This document shows, one piece after another, positions 45,036-54,800 of a stretch of DNA of 64,000 bases. The DNA comes from Dugong dugon (lineage: Eukaryota > Chordata > Mammalia > Sirenia > Dugongidae). The stretch lies in NCBI GenBank assembly GCA_030035585.1, contig CM057469.1, positions 16,300,501-16,364,500 of the forward strand, in the 5' to 3' direction. Position 1 is the stretch's first letter. Every line of letters starts with the position of its first letter. The notes under the pieces are model-generated. The model saw only the letters and a list, made by a program, of their open reading frames with translations. It did no database searches and was not told the origin of the DNA. The position numbers and the translations under genes are program-made.

Positions 45036-45200
45036 GGAGCCCTGGCGCCACAGTGGTTAAGAGCTACACCTGCTAACCAAAAGGTTGGCAGTTTGTATCT
45101 ACCAGATGCTCCTTGGAAACCCTACGGGGCAGTTCTAGTCTGTTGTACAGGGTCCCTATGAGTCAGAATTGACTTGATGGCAACGGGTTTGGTTTTTTAA
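45036..45200 (+). repeat. AfroSINE, short form, in L1 ORF2
   Basis: Sense copy: GGAGCCCTGGCGCCACAGTG, GATGCTCCTTGGAAACCCTA (deletion junction), GAGTCAGAATTGACTTGATG. It interrupts L1 ORF2, so it is younger than the L1. Confidence 0.94.
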
Positions 45201-45281
45201 CCCAGTATCACACAAAAGTAAAAATACACAAACAACAGAAAAACTAGATCACTGGGGCCTCCTAAAAATTAAACACTTACT

Positions 45282-45725
45282 GTATTTTTAGATAAATGAT
45301 GTGTGTCTTCTACATTCTTTCGCCTAATGTGTGCCTTCTACATTTGTTTGCCAACTGCACCCCACCCCTGTGAGGTATTTTTGTAAGTGTGCTGTGCTAA
45401 TTTTTTCACAGCAACATTAAAAAAAAAAAAAAAAAAAATGGAGCCCTAGTGGTGCAGGAGTTAAGAGTTCAGGATGCTAACCAAGAGGTCAGCCGTTCAA
45501 ATACACCAGCTGCTCCTTGGAAACCCTCATGGGGCAGTTCTACTCTGTCCTATAGGATCACTATGAGTCAGAATCAACTCGACAGCAACAGGTTTTTTTT
45601 TTTAACATACATACAAAAAATTAGCATAGCAGTGCTTATGAAAATACCTTGGGGGGGAGGGTGTGGTTGGCAAACAAACGTAGAAGGCCCATGTTATGTG
45701 CGTAAAAATGTGGTATCCTCATCAA
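45282..45725. mobile_element. Unidentified inverted-repeat element in L1 ORF2, holding an AfroSINE
   Basis: The left arm (about 45295-45438) contains TGTGCCTTCTACATTTGTTT, GCCAACTGCACCCC, GAGGTATTTTTGTAAG, GTGCTAATTTTTT and ends in A19. The right arm (about 45600-45715) is its inverted copy: T-run, AAAAAATTAGCATAGCAG, GAAAATACCTT, GTGTGGTTGGCAAACAAACG, TAGAAGGCCC. Arm identity by eye is about 80 percent over roughly 110 bp. The AfroSINE at 45440-45604 sits in the centre. L1 ORF2 text breaks off at ATTAAACACTTACTG and resumes at GTCTTTACTGAAAGAATG. Confidence 0.75.
45440..45604 (+). repeat. AfroSINE, short form, at the centre of the inverted repeat
   Basis: Sense copy: GGAGCCCTAGTGGTGCAGGA, CAGCTGCTCCTTGGAAACCC, GAGTCAGAATCAACTCGACA, followed by T13. 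Confidence 0.94.
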
Positions 45726-46480
45726 AAGTCTTTACTGAAAGAATGAAAAGAGAAACTACAGACTAGGAAAAAAATTTTGGCAACGGCATATCTGACAAGG
45801 GTCTAATCTGTAAAATATATAGAAAACTTCAGCACCTCAACAGCAAAAAGACAAACAATCCAGTCAAAAACTGGGCCAAGGACATGAATGGATATTTCAC
45901 CAAAGAAGACATTCAGGTGGCTAACAAACACATGAAGAGATGCTTGAGATCATTAGCCATTAGAGAGATGCAAATCAAAACTACAAAATCATCTCACCCC
46001 TGCAAAAACGGCACTGATTAACAAAAATAGAAAACAAATGCTGGCGAGGTTGTGGGGAGATTGGAACTCTTACACACTGCTGGCGGGATTGTAAAATGGT
46101 ACAACCACTATGGAAAACAGTATAGCACTTCCACGAAAAGTTAGAAATAGAAATAACTTATGATCCAGCAAGCCACTCCTAGGTATAGATCCTAGAGAAA
46201 TAAGAGCAATGACATGAACAGACATAAGCACACCCGTGTTCATTGCAGCATTATTCACAATAACAAATAGATGGAAACAACCTAAGTGTGCATTAACAGA
46301 TGAATGGATAAACGAAATGTGGTACATACATACAACGGAATACTATGCAATGATAAAGAGTAATGATAAGTCTGCAAAACATAACATGAATCTGGAGGAC
46401 ATTATGCTGAGTGAAATAAGTCAATCACAAAAGGACAAATATTGTATGATACCACTTTTAGAAAAAGTCAGGGATAGGTT

Positions 46481-47740
46481 TACACACAGAAAGCATTGTT
46501 TTTTGATGGTTACCAGGGATGGGAGGGGGAAGGAAGGAGAATCACTTACTAGACAGTAGACATGTGTTAATTCTGGTGACTGGAAAGGCAATACACAATA
46601 TGGGAGAAGTCAGCACAACATGAGCAAGGTAAATGAAGACACTGAGAAGTACGCAAGAATAAAGGACAACTTTAGTAAATGCTATAACATACAATTCTGC
46701 AACAACGGTAATAACAACCAAAAATTTGTGAGTGGTTACGTAGGTAGATATGTATACTATATAGGCGTGGGAGGGCGTATGGGAGTACATGCATGTGCAT
46801 ATATAAGTATATACATATTGTATGTGCTGCATATATATTCATATACATAATATATATTCATATACATAATAGAGCACACAGGGGACAAAGTTATGGAAAC
46901 TTCTCAGACATATCCAAACACATCCTGAGACTGAGATACTGGGCTTGAAGGCTAAAAATCATAGTCTCGGGTACATCTAGGGCAATTGGCATAACATAGT
47001 TCATAATGTTCTACGTCCTAGTTTGGTGAGTAGCGTCTGGGGCCTTAAAAGCTTGTAAGCGGCCATCTAAGATACAACTATTGGTCTCTAACCATCTGGA
47101 GCAAAACAGAGTGAAGGAAACCAAAGACTCAAGGAAAAAATTAGTTCACAGGACTACTGGCCCACATGAATCACAGGCTGCTCTAGCTTGAGACCAGAAG
47201 AACTAGATGGTGTCCAGCTACCACCACTACTGCTCTGACCAGGGGACATGATAGAAGATCCCAGTTAGAATGGGATGAAAATGTAGAAGAAAACTCAAAT
47301 TCATAAAAAAGAGTAGACTACTGGACTGATAGAGACTGGAGGAACCTCTGAGACTATCGCTAAGACACTCGTTTAACCTGGAACTGAAGCCACTCCTGGA
47401 GGTCACTTTTCGGCCAAATAATAGATTGGCCTGTAAAATAAACAATAACACCTGTGAGGAATGTGCTTTTTAGTACAATCAACTATAGGAGACCAAACGG
47501 GCAACACTTGCCCAAAAGCAAAGATGAGAGGGAAAGGGGGGCAGGGAAACTGGAGGGATGGAAAGAGGGAAGGCAGGGTGGAAATGGGGAGAGGGCTGAC
47601 ACATTGCGGGGATAGCAACCAATGTCATGGAACAATTTGTGTATGAGTTGTTAAATGGGAAATTAATTTGCTATGTACACTTTCACCTAAAACACACTAA
47701 AATGTTAAAAAAAAAAAGAGTATGTAGAAAAGATAAGAAG
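46481..47740 (+). other. L1 3' UTR and A-rich tail
   Basis: About 1.2 kb after ORF2. It contains a CATATATA-rich stretch (46790-46870), GTTTGGTGAGTAGCGTCTGG and GGCCTTAAAAGCTTGTAAGC near 47030. The same blocks appear in antisense in the L1s at 12.1, 16.1 and 23.0 kb, so these belong to one L1 lineage. Confidence 0.85.
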
Positions 47741-47865
47741 AAATTAAATTGGCATTAATTTGAACTAGATTGTTATGAGTTAAAATGTTAATTTTAATCC
47801 TGACAGCAGCCACTAAGAAAGATGGAGGGAATGATAAACTGTGTAAAATCTGGCTGATAGTCTAA
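47741..47865 (+). repeat. HAL1-like element, continuation after the L1
   Basis: After the second copy of AAATTAAATTG the text GGCATTAATTTGAACTAGAT, TTGTTATGAGTTAAAATGTT continues the element that was interrupted at 39612. Confidence 0.65.
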
Positions 47866-47869
47866 GATG

Positions 47870-48215
47870 GGATCTGAGAATTGACTACTTGATTTGGCAA
47901 CACCAAGGCCAGTGGTGACCTTGAAGAGCAGTTTAGGGGAATTATGGGGGCAAAATTTGACTAGATTGGTTCAGGTAGAATGAGAAAAAAGGAAGCGGAG
48001 ACAATGTAGATCATTCTTCCAGGAGTTTTGCTGAATAGGGGAGCAGAGAAATAAGGACTGAGGTAAAGAGAAAGAGTTACTACAACAGGTTTGTATGCTG
48101 AAGGGAATGATTCAGCAGAGTGGGAAAGACTGGCAAGTGCCTCTTCTCTGTTATTAAGAAAGAAATTTAGAGATCAGATGGGAATTATTGGAGTATCATA
48201 TTTCTCACCCAAATG
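47870..48215 (-). repeat. L2-like ancient LINE fragment
   Basis: Antisense landmarks: GGCCAGTGGTGACCTTGAAG, TTGGTTCAGGTAGAATGAGA, CAGGAGTTTTGCTGAATAGG, GGTTTGTATGCTGAAGGGAA. Confidence 0.55.
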
Positions 48216-48654
48216 TCCAGGCACAGGTACCTTTGGTTATTCACATATATATATATATGAACATAGACACACACATTTGTTTATCTACTAATATTTTATG
48301 CCACTATAAAATATAAACAAAAATATAATTTTTTAGAAGTCTAAGATACATTTTTAAAAAATGTCTTGTTAATTATGATGGCATCATGTGATTATTAGCT
48401 ACTACTACAAGGCAAAACATCCTGTTAGAGTGAGGAACATAGTGAATGAAATCCATGTTTCCAATGTCTTCTTGCGAAGTTTGAGTTTTCTGGCTGTCTC
48501 TTGTCAATTCCAGTTAGAACTTACCTTGTAGTGAGGCTGCAAAGAGCTTATACCAAGAAGAGTAGTAATGACTGTTATTTGTTGTTTTCCTATCATTCAC
48601 CTGAATTATTAGTGCTATTGCACTGTCTTCAATCTGGTCTTTCTTTTAAAGTAT

Positions 48655-48950
48655 CTTTTTTTTTTTTTTAAACTTTTTCTTATGGAGACTTGCAAACATA
48701 TATAAAAAGACAATACAATGAACCTTGATATACCCATCACTGCCCTTCCGCAATCATCAACTCATGGCCCATTTGCTTCCGCCTAGCCCTGTAATATTTT
48801 GAGGCAAATCTCATACATCATTTTATTTCACCTTATATTTTATTTTATCTCTAAAACATAAGGACTCAAAAACAAAACAAAACGAAAACTCATAACTATG
48901 ATGCCATTATCACACCTAAAAATAATTTGTAGGAATCTTTAATTCATAGT
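48655..48950 (-). repeat. Old L1 (L1M-like) 3' end
   Basis: T-run, then CTTATGGAGACTTGCAAACA, CTTGATATACCCATCACTGC, GAGGCAAATCTCATACATCA; an old L1 3' end in antisense. Confidence 0.6.
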
Positions 48951-49871
48951 AATGGAGGAGTCTATGTAATAAAAATCAGGTCAGAAAAGACAGAAATGTG
49001 TTTTTAGTAAAATAAAGCTGAGATCATTATTTCTCAAGGAGTAAGATCAAAATTATAATAACCCAACAGAGGTCTTCTTTGCATAAAATGGGAGCCATTT
49101 CTCTGGTAAACTATACTGATGGTCCTTGAAGAAAGCTAGTGTTTGTGATGGTGGGTTGTGTTTGTCTTCAGGCATTATAGAAGAGAAGTGCCCCTGGCAT
49201 GGTGGAGCAGGACTAAACCAACGTGGAAGCAGCCAATTCGCTCCCCATGTCTGTGGAACCACAGCACCACATCCTTTCCTCCTTCCATCAGCAGGAAGCA
49301 GGAGCTGATGAAAACCACACCTTCACCCAAATGAAGTTTGATAGGGGTATAGTTTATATGGTATAGGAAGGAATGAACAGGGGATCCCATTATTCCAAGG
49401 GCAGAGGTGGGTGGACTAGGCTGGGATGGCGTGGAGGAACGGAAGGCAGTATAAAGGGACAGTTAGTGTAGGAGGAAGCAAAGAACCCCCTTTGAAGGCT
49501 AAGCCCTGCTGTGTGGTAAAAGGGAGCTGGCTACCTTAATCAAGGCAAGCTCCTGTTCTTAGTCCTGGACTGTTAACAGGCAGTTACTTGAAACTTTAGT
49601 CAAAATAACTCTTTAATTTGCCCTCAAAATTTCCTTTGCATTTAGTGTGAAGATGGAGGAAGCAGAATTTGGACTGTGGGGGGGCAGGTGAAAGGGAAAC
49701 AGCCCTGTGAATACCTGTGCAGAGGCATACCTGCCAGTGCACAGTTACTCAGCAGAGTAGCTACAAAGTGCAGTCTCCATTCTCCTTGGAAGATAGTCCC
49801 TTGCTCTTTGCCTCCCAGAAAGAAGGGAGCTTGACACAGAGCTCACAACTGTGTTCACTCACACACTTAGA
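48951..49871. other. Intergenic, nothing recognised
   Basis: Unique-looking sequence. Short frames on both strands near 49.1-49.4 kb have no recognisable similarity. Confidence 0.4.
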
Positions 49872-50797
49872 TTCTTTTTTTGATGTGTGCATCTATTGCT
49901 AAAAATTGTCCTCTGAGGACTGCCTTTGCTGTGTTCCAAAGGTTTTGGTATGATGTGTTTTCATTCTCATTTGATTCTAGGAATTTTTTGATTCTTTCTC
50001 TGATTTCTTCTATTACCCAGTGATGTGTAAGCAGGGTGTTATTCAGTTTCCATGTAACTGATTTTTTTTCCCTTGCTCTTCCTGTTGTTAATTTCTATCT
50101 TGATGCCATTGTGGTCAGAGAAGATACTTTGTATTATCTCAAGGTTTTGGGTCTTGTTGAGGCTTGCTCTGTGGCCTAAAATGTGGTCTATTCTGGAGAA
50201 TGTTCCATGTGCAGTGGAAAAGAATGTGTATTTTGTGGCTGTTGGGTGGAGTGTTCGATATATGTCTATGAGGTCAAGTTGGCTGATTGTGCCCTTTAGC
50301 TCTTCTGTATCTCTGCTGAGTTTCTTTCTAGATGTTCTGTCCTTTACTGAGAGTGGTGTGTTGAAGTCTCCTACTATTATTGTGGAACTGTCAATTTCTC
50401 TTTTCAGTGCTGTTGGTTTATGCATTTTGGAGCCCTGTCATTGGGTGCGTAGATGTTTATCATGGTTATGTCTTCATCATGGATCATCCCCTTAATCATT
50501 ATATGGTGTCCTTCTTTGTCTTGTATGGTGGATTTTGTTTTAAAGTCTGTTTTATGAGATTAGTATTGCCCCTGCTGCTCTATTTTGGTAGCTGTTTGCT
50601 CGATATATTTTTTTCCATCCTTTGATTTTTAATAAATTTATGTCTTTGTTTCTAAGGTATGTCTCTTGTAGACAGAATATTGATGGATTCTGTTTTTTTA
50701 TCCATTCTGTCACTCTCCACCTCTTTATGGGTGCATTTAGGCCATTTACATTCAGTGTAATTACTGATAGGTGTGAGCACACACATAGAATTCTGTT
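49872..50797 (-). pseudogene. L1 ORF2 endonuclease-domain fragment
   Basis: The minus strand encodes the N-terminus of L1 ORF2p: SVITLNVNGLNAPIKRW and FCLQETYLRNKDINLLK (50552-50782). After a frameshift comes IVGDFNTPLSVKDRTSRK, ending near 50039 with FSDHNGIKIEINNRKSKG. The endonuclease catalytic motifs (QET, GDFN, SDH) are therefore recognisable. Reverse transcriptase is absent, so this is an isolated 5' ORF2 piece, unlike the usual 5'-truncated copies. Confidence 0.9.
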
Positions 50798-50807
50798 CTT
50801 CAGGGAA

Positions 50808-50985
50808 CCAAAAACTAATTGCTGTGGTATTGACTATGACTCATGGCAACCCAAAGAGTAGAACTGTGCTCCACAGGATTTTCAACGGCTGAACCAGATC
50901 ACCAGACCTTTCTTCTGAGGCGCCTCTGCATGAACCAGAGCTTCCAAACTTTTGGTGTTAACCATTTGCGCTATCCAGGGACTCA
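50808..50985 (-). repeat. AfroSINE, GCGCCTC-body type
   Basis: Antisense copy with several small deletions: GAGTAGAACTGTGCTCCACA, CACCAGACCTTTCTTCTGAG, TTTGCGCTATCCAGGGACTC. Confidence 0.88.
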
Positions 50986-51879
50986 GGTGGGACCACTGGG
51001 CAGCCAAACTCTAAGTGGTCAGTGAGGTACTCTTGAGGTTAGACTCACGATTAGAGTTCATTACAATAAACACCCCGCCCCCCACGCAGACACCAAATTT
51101 TAGGCATCCACATAGAATGGTTAACTTTTAATTTTTCCAGGTAACAATATCAAAATAAACCATTGTTTCATCAAAAAAATTAACGCCAAGAAATAAAATC
51201 TCAGAATACAGGACAATTCTTTCTCCTTAGTTTTATGATAAATTGACTAAATTTTTCCTATTTTTCTCTTTTCCACAAGAACCACTAACAACCTTGGACA
51301 GTGCTTCAGACCGGTGTTTGGGAATCACCTGAGTGGAAATTTTCAGATCTTGGCTCGAATCTCTCTCGTTAACCAGAACACTGTTTTGGGGCAAGTTTGT
51401 TTGCTCATGGCAACCGTCACAGGGTTGTTCTGCGCGTTAACCGGGTTGACATAGGAGAAATGCCCGTTACAAATCCGCTCCTGACTAAACGGCCGAGTTC
51501 TTCTCTTTCGGAGTGTCAGCCTGTCCACTTGTTTGTTAGAAGAGACTCGTAGGCAAGAACAAACGACTCTTTACCCTCTGCCCCAAGCCAGGAGCTTAAA
51601 ACCCCGCTACCACCACGGCCTCGCCGTGGCCCAGCCCCGGGGCAGTGGCGGAAGGTTCATGGCGTCACGGTCTCTGCGAGCTTCTTGTTTTGAGGGTGGC
51701 GCCCACACGAAAGCTAACACACGTTAGCTTGAGAACAAAGCTGAACACAAGGGTCTGGGACACCAGAAGTGGAAATGCAATCAGTCTGGCCCGTCGCATT
51801 TTCCAGTTCTCCAAGCGCTTTTTGCGGAAACTGGGAAAGGGGCCCTAGTTACATAAGGCAGAGCAAGGGGCAGGCCTCG
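50986..51879. other. Intergenic sequence upstream of the CpG island
   Basis: No repeat recognised. CpG frequency starts to rise after 51340. It may include distal promoter sequence of the next gene. Confidence 0.4.
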
Positions 51880-52064
51880 CCCGTCTTCGGAGAGCTACGC
51901 CCTCCACGGCCGGCCGCAGTCCCGTCCTTCCACGGCCTCCCTTCCCAGGCCTGCTCCGAGTCTCGGCTTCTAGAGCCCAGAGAGCAGGAGGGAGAGGACA
52001 GACAAACGGTCCTCCCCTGCGGCACCTGACACCACCTCGCCGCGGAAGAGAGCCAGTTCTCTGA

Positions 52065-52345
52065 ACGCACGCGCACTGCGCCCACCAACCCCACAGCAGG
52101 CCTTCAGCCCGGGCACTCCCCAGAGGGGAAAGGGCAGCTGGGAGGTGCCAGAGGTGAAAATGGGAGGGGACCCGGCTGCTAGGGAGGCCTCCCATTGGCT
52201 CCTCTCGCTCCGCCCCCGGTCCCGATTGGCCGCGGGCCGGGCGCACGGGCCGAGCACTCTCCCAGGCGTTGCGCGGCGTACGGTCGGCAACCGCTACGCA
52301 GCCAATTGGATCGGCCGGCGGGGCGGGGGCCGGCCCGGCGCTGGG
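52065..52345 (+). promoter_or_regulatory. COQ8A: TATA-less core promoter with CCAAT and GC boxes
   Basis: Inverted CCAAT boxes (ATTGG) lie at 52194-52198 and 52225-52229, and a CCAAT/ATTGG pair at 52302-52309. Sp1-type GC boxes lie at 52210-52217 (CCGCCCCC) and 52320-52329 (GGGGCGGGGG). An NRF-1-like GCGCACTGCGCC lies at 52071-52082, one base longer than the consensus. No TATA box is seen. NRF-1 control would suit a nuclear gene for a mitochondrial coenzyme Q factor, but this is inference. Confidence 0.6.
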
Positions 52346-52457
52346 TCTCCCTGGGCGCGGGCGAGTTGGTAAACAGGTTCAGACCGCGTGCTGGGCGCCA
52401 GCGCATCGCGGGGAGGTACCGCGAAGGTGACCGTGGATCCCAGAGTCCTGCAGCCGG
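52346..52457 (+). other. COQ8A: Probable COQ8A non-coding exon 1
   Basis: The start is set only approximately, just downstream of the GC boxes. The 3' end is a good splice donor, CAGCCGG|GTAAGG, at 52457/52458. No ATG with a sensible frame is present, so the exon would be 5' UTR. COQ8A encodes a mitochondrial inner-membrane UbiB-family atypical kinase/ATPase supporting coenzyme Q biosynthesis. Its coding exons would lie beyond 64 kb. The 166-codon frame crossing this donor (52388-52888) begins at GTG and runs into the intron, so it is not taken as coding. Confidence 0.55.
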
Positions 52458-53639
52458 GTAAGGCTATTGCCCTCCGGCCTGCCGCGCGCTCGGGGCGCTG
52501 TCTGGCTGCGGCCAGAGCTCGGGTCACCACACGCCTGGGCCCTTCTTGCATCCTCTTCAAGTGCCAGTGCAGCTTCCCCTTGGCGAGTTTCAGTCGCCGC
52601 GAGCGGCGGGGTCGCGGCGCGGTGGGTGCACCTCAGGATGCGGGATGGGGATTCTGTAGCTGTCTCCTACCTCCGCGCCCACCTTGGCCCTACTGGGCCA
52701 GCCTGGAGGAGGGGACGAGGCCCGTGTGCCGAGCCATGGGTGCCCGGAACGCTCAAGGAAGCCCTGGTGACCGGCCGCTCCCAAGTCCTCGCCTCTTGTT
52801 CTCCAGTAGAACTTTACTGCCTCGTTTTCTCATGATAATGTTTCTTGTCACTCGCGGACCCCCGTGCAACTTTTCACCCTGTGACTGAGGGACTCTAACT
52901 GCCTCAGGCTGCAGATTTGTGCCTGAACTTTGACTCCCTTTGCCGGAGCCAGCTGTTGGGTTTCACAGGTGGAGGTTTTGGGTTCTTTCCTTTGCCTTTT
53001 TTGGGTCTTTCCTGCTACTTCTCCAAGCATTGGAGGTCTTGTGAGTGCTTTGGGCTTAAGTCCCTAAACTCGAACCTCAGCCCCACTCGATGCTTAGTGG
53101 CCACACAGCCCCTTCTGCCAAACCCAGGCCAGTTCTCCCATGTGCTCGGGTTCCCCGGAGGGAACGCCGCAGGGGCAGGTCTGGGTGCCGAGACTCTCCA
53201 TTTGGGTGAGAGATATAAACCTTCTGAAGGGTGAGATTTATGCAGCTTCCCAGCTTGGGTTGGGCCTGTAGCCCACTGGAAAACTTGTCCATGCTCACTT
53301 GTGCCTTAGGTCTGCGTGACAGAGGCATGAGGACCTGGGCATGCTAGGCGTACCTCCTTGCCAAAGGGTCTGAGCATGCATTGATGCCAGCCTGCCAGTT
53401 GTCATGCTGTGGATAGGTGGGTTATCCCTGCAGGAGGACTGTTGGGAGACTGTCTCTCTTGGAGGAAGGCTCTCCTGAAAAGAGACCGAAGGGGAGCTGG
53501 TGGCTCACAGGAGCAGCATCTTTAAGACTCAAGCGATGGCTTTGGGCGGCTTTGGGCAGTTTTGTTCAGCCTTGCAAATAACGCAGACCGTGCAAGACTG
53601 TTAGTAAGTGTTGGCCTGGCCTCAGGCAACTCAGAGAAA

Positions 53640-53795
53640 AAGGTTAAGTGCTACGGCCGCTAACCAAAAGGTCGGCAGTTCGAATCCACCAGCCATTCCT
53701 TGGAAACCCTATGGGGCGGTTCTACTCTGTCCTGTAGGGACGCTAGGAGTAGGGAATTGACTTGACAGCAACAAGTGTGGTTTTTGGTTTTTGGC
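53640..53795 (+). repeat. AfroSINE, short form, head truncated
   Basis: Sense copy beginning inside the head (AAAGGTTAAGTGCTACGGCC), then CATTCCTTGGAAACCCTATG (deletion junction) and AATTGACTTGACAGCAAC. The first 20 or so bases are missing. Confidence 0.92.
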
Positions 53796-53840
53796 GGTTT
53801 CTGCACCTCTGCACCTCGCTCAGAGCAAGAACGTCCTTAA

Positions 53841-54049
53841 GACAGGGTTTCTCAACCATGGGACTATTGACATTTTGGACCAGATAATTCTTGTTGTAGG
53901 GGGGTGTCCTGTGTGTAGTAAGATGTGTAGAAGAATCCCAGGTGTCTACCCACTAGACGCTTACAGCACTTCCTCCCCCAGCTGTGACAATCAGAAATAT
54001 CTCCAGATACTGCCGAATGTTCCCTACAGGAGTTGAGAACCACTGATCT
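53841..54049 (-). mobile_element. MER20-like hAT-Charlie MITE
   Basis: It reads GGGTTTCTCAACCATGGGAC at one end and GAGTTGAGAACCACTGATC at the other. The interior has ACATTTTGGACCAGATAATT, CAGGTGTCTACCCACTAGAC and AATATCTCCAGATACTGCC, in the reverse of the usual MER20 reading direction. Confidence 0.8.
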
Positions 54050-54628
54050 AAGACTCAAAAAAGATCTTTCTGTGTTTCCAGGGGCCTCTCTGAGACCTGT
54101 CCATGAGTGGTTGGGTAGTGTTGTGTTCCCTGCCCAAAACCAATTGTGGACGTCCTGTAGATTGGGCTTTGTAGGGGACCCCACCTGCCAGCGGAGAGAT
54201 AGGAGGCTGAGCTCCGTGGGCATTTACGGTGCCTGCTAGATGCCTGGCAGTGATTGGCTGCATGGGGAGTGTAAAAGAAATGGGAGGTGGGTGGTTTTTG
54301 TCCTTGGGGACATTGGAGAACTTTGGGGGATAGTCATATGAGAAAACTATTGGAACGGCTTTTAAGTAGCAAGCAAACAAGTTTAAGTTATCAAAATGCT
54401 GGCAGAAAGGTTTTATTTACAGGTGGCTTTTCCAAGGTAATGCATCACTCACCCTCACTTTTTGCTCAGACAGCTCTGTGTCTTGTGATTTGGGAGGGAG
54501 TCAGACCTGTGTATGCAAGGAGTGAGTATCTGGCTGCATCTCACATATACATGTGTGTATTTACATGTACCATCTGCCTCTCCCGTTAGAGAGGCAGCCT
54601 GGGAGGGTGATGGTGCACTATGACATGT

Positions 54629-54800
54629 TGGGGCCCTGATGGTGCAGTGGTTAAGAGCTTGGCTGCTAACCAAAAAGGTTGGCAGTTCGAATCCACCAGC
54701 CACTCTGTGGAAACCCTATGGGTCTGTTCCACTCTGTCCTGTAGGGCCACTCTGAGCTGAGATCGACTTGACAGCAGTGGGTTTGGTTTGGTTTTCTTTT
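54629..54800 (+). repeat. AfroSINE, short form
   Basis: Sense copy: GGGCCCTGATGGTGCAGTGG, GGCAGTTCGAATCCACCAGC, CACTCTGTGGAAACCCTATG. Confidence 0.93.

Larger units (their letters stand above)
42476..46480 (+). pseudogene. L1 ORF2 remnant (endonuclease, reverse transcriptase, Cys-rich end)
   Basis: ORF2p is the endonuclease and reverse transcriptase of L1. The endonuclease domain is recognisable by LQETHL (near 42610) and SDHNSVKLEI (near 43157), broken by stops. The RT region shows GFTGEFYQ (43465), [17 protein letters not shown] (44060) and the catalytic box near 44158, which reads FANDM in place of FADD-type. The C-terminal part is at 44504-45035 and 45770-46470, with IPTHCW-like Cys-region text and DEWINEMWYIHTTEYYAM. 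Frameshifts, stops and nested insertions rule out activity. Confidence 0.9.
39613..47740 (+). mobile_element. Full-length LINE-1, inactive, with 11-bp target duplication
   Basis: The 8,128-bp insertion includes younger nested elements. AAATTAAATTG occurs just before (39602-39612) and just after (47741-47751), and the flanking HAL1-like text continues across, so the ends are firm. The order is: 5' UTR with AGATGGTGGC at 39626 (a decayed version of the YY1-type AAGATGGCGGC found at the start of L1s) and tandem 71-bp monomers; ORF1 remnant; ORF2 remnant; 3' UTR; impure A-rich tail from 47707. Both ORFs carry stops and frameshifts. Three nested insertions lie in ORF2: an AfroSINE, and an inverted-repeat element that itself holds another AfroSINE. 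Confidence 0.92.
51880..52680 (+). promoter_or_regulatory. COQ8A: CpG island at the probable COQ8A promoter
   Basis: It is the only dense CpG cluster in the window, GC-rich and repeat-free. It lies about 41 kb downstream of the PSEN2 end, the distance and direction at which human COQ8A (ADCK3) begins after PSEN2. The island spans the core promoter elements and a GT splice donor on the + strand. The gene name is inferred from synteny; no COQ8A coding sequence is visible in the window. Confidence 0.75.

Noticed and set aside
52388-52888. 166-codon frame across the CpG island
   Set aside because: It starts at GTG, crosses a strong splice donor (52457/52458) and reads into intronic sequence. GC-rich islands commonly give such frames.
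53841-54049. A possible regulatory palindrome
   Set aside because: The inverted ends are those of a MER20-like hAT element, which explains the symmetry.
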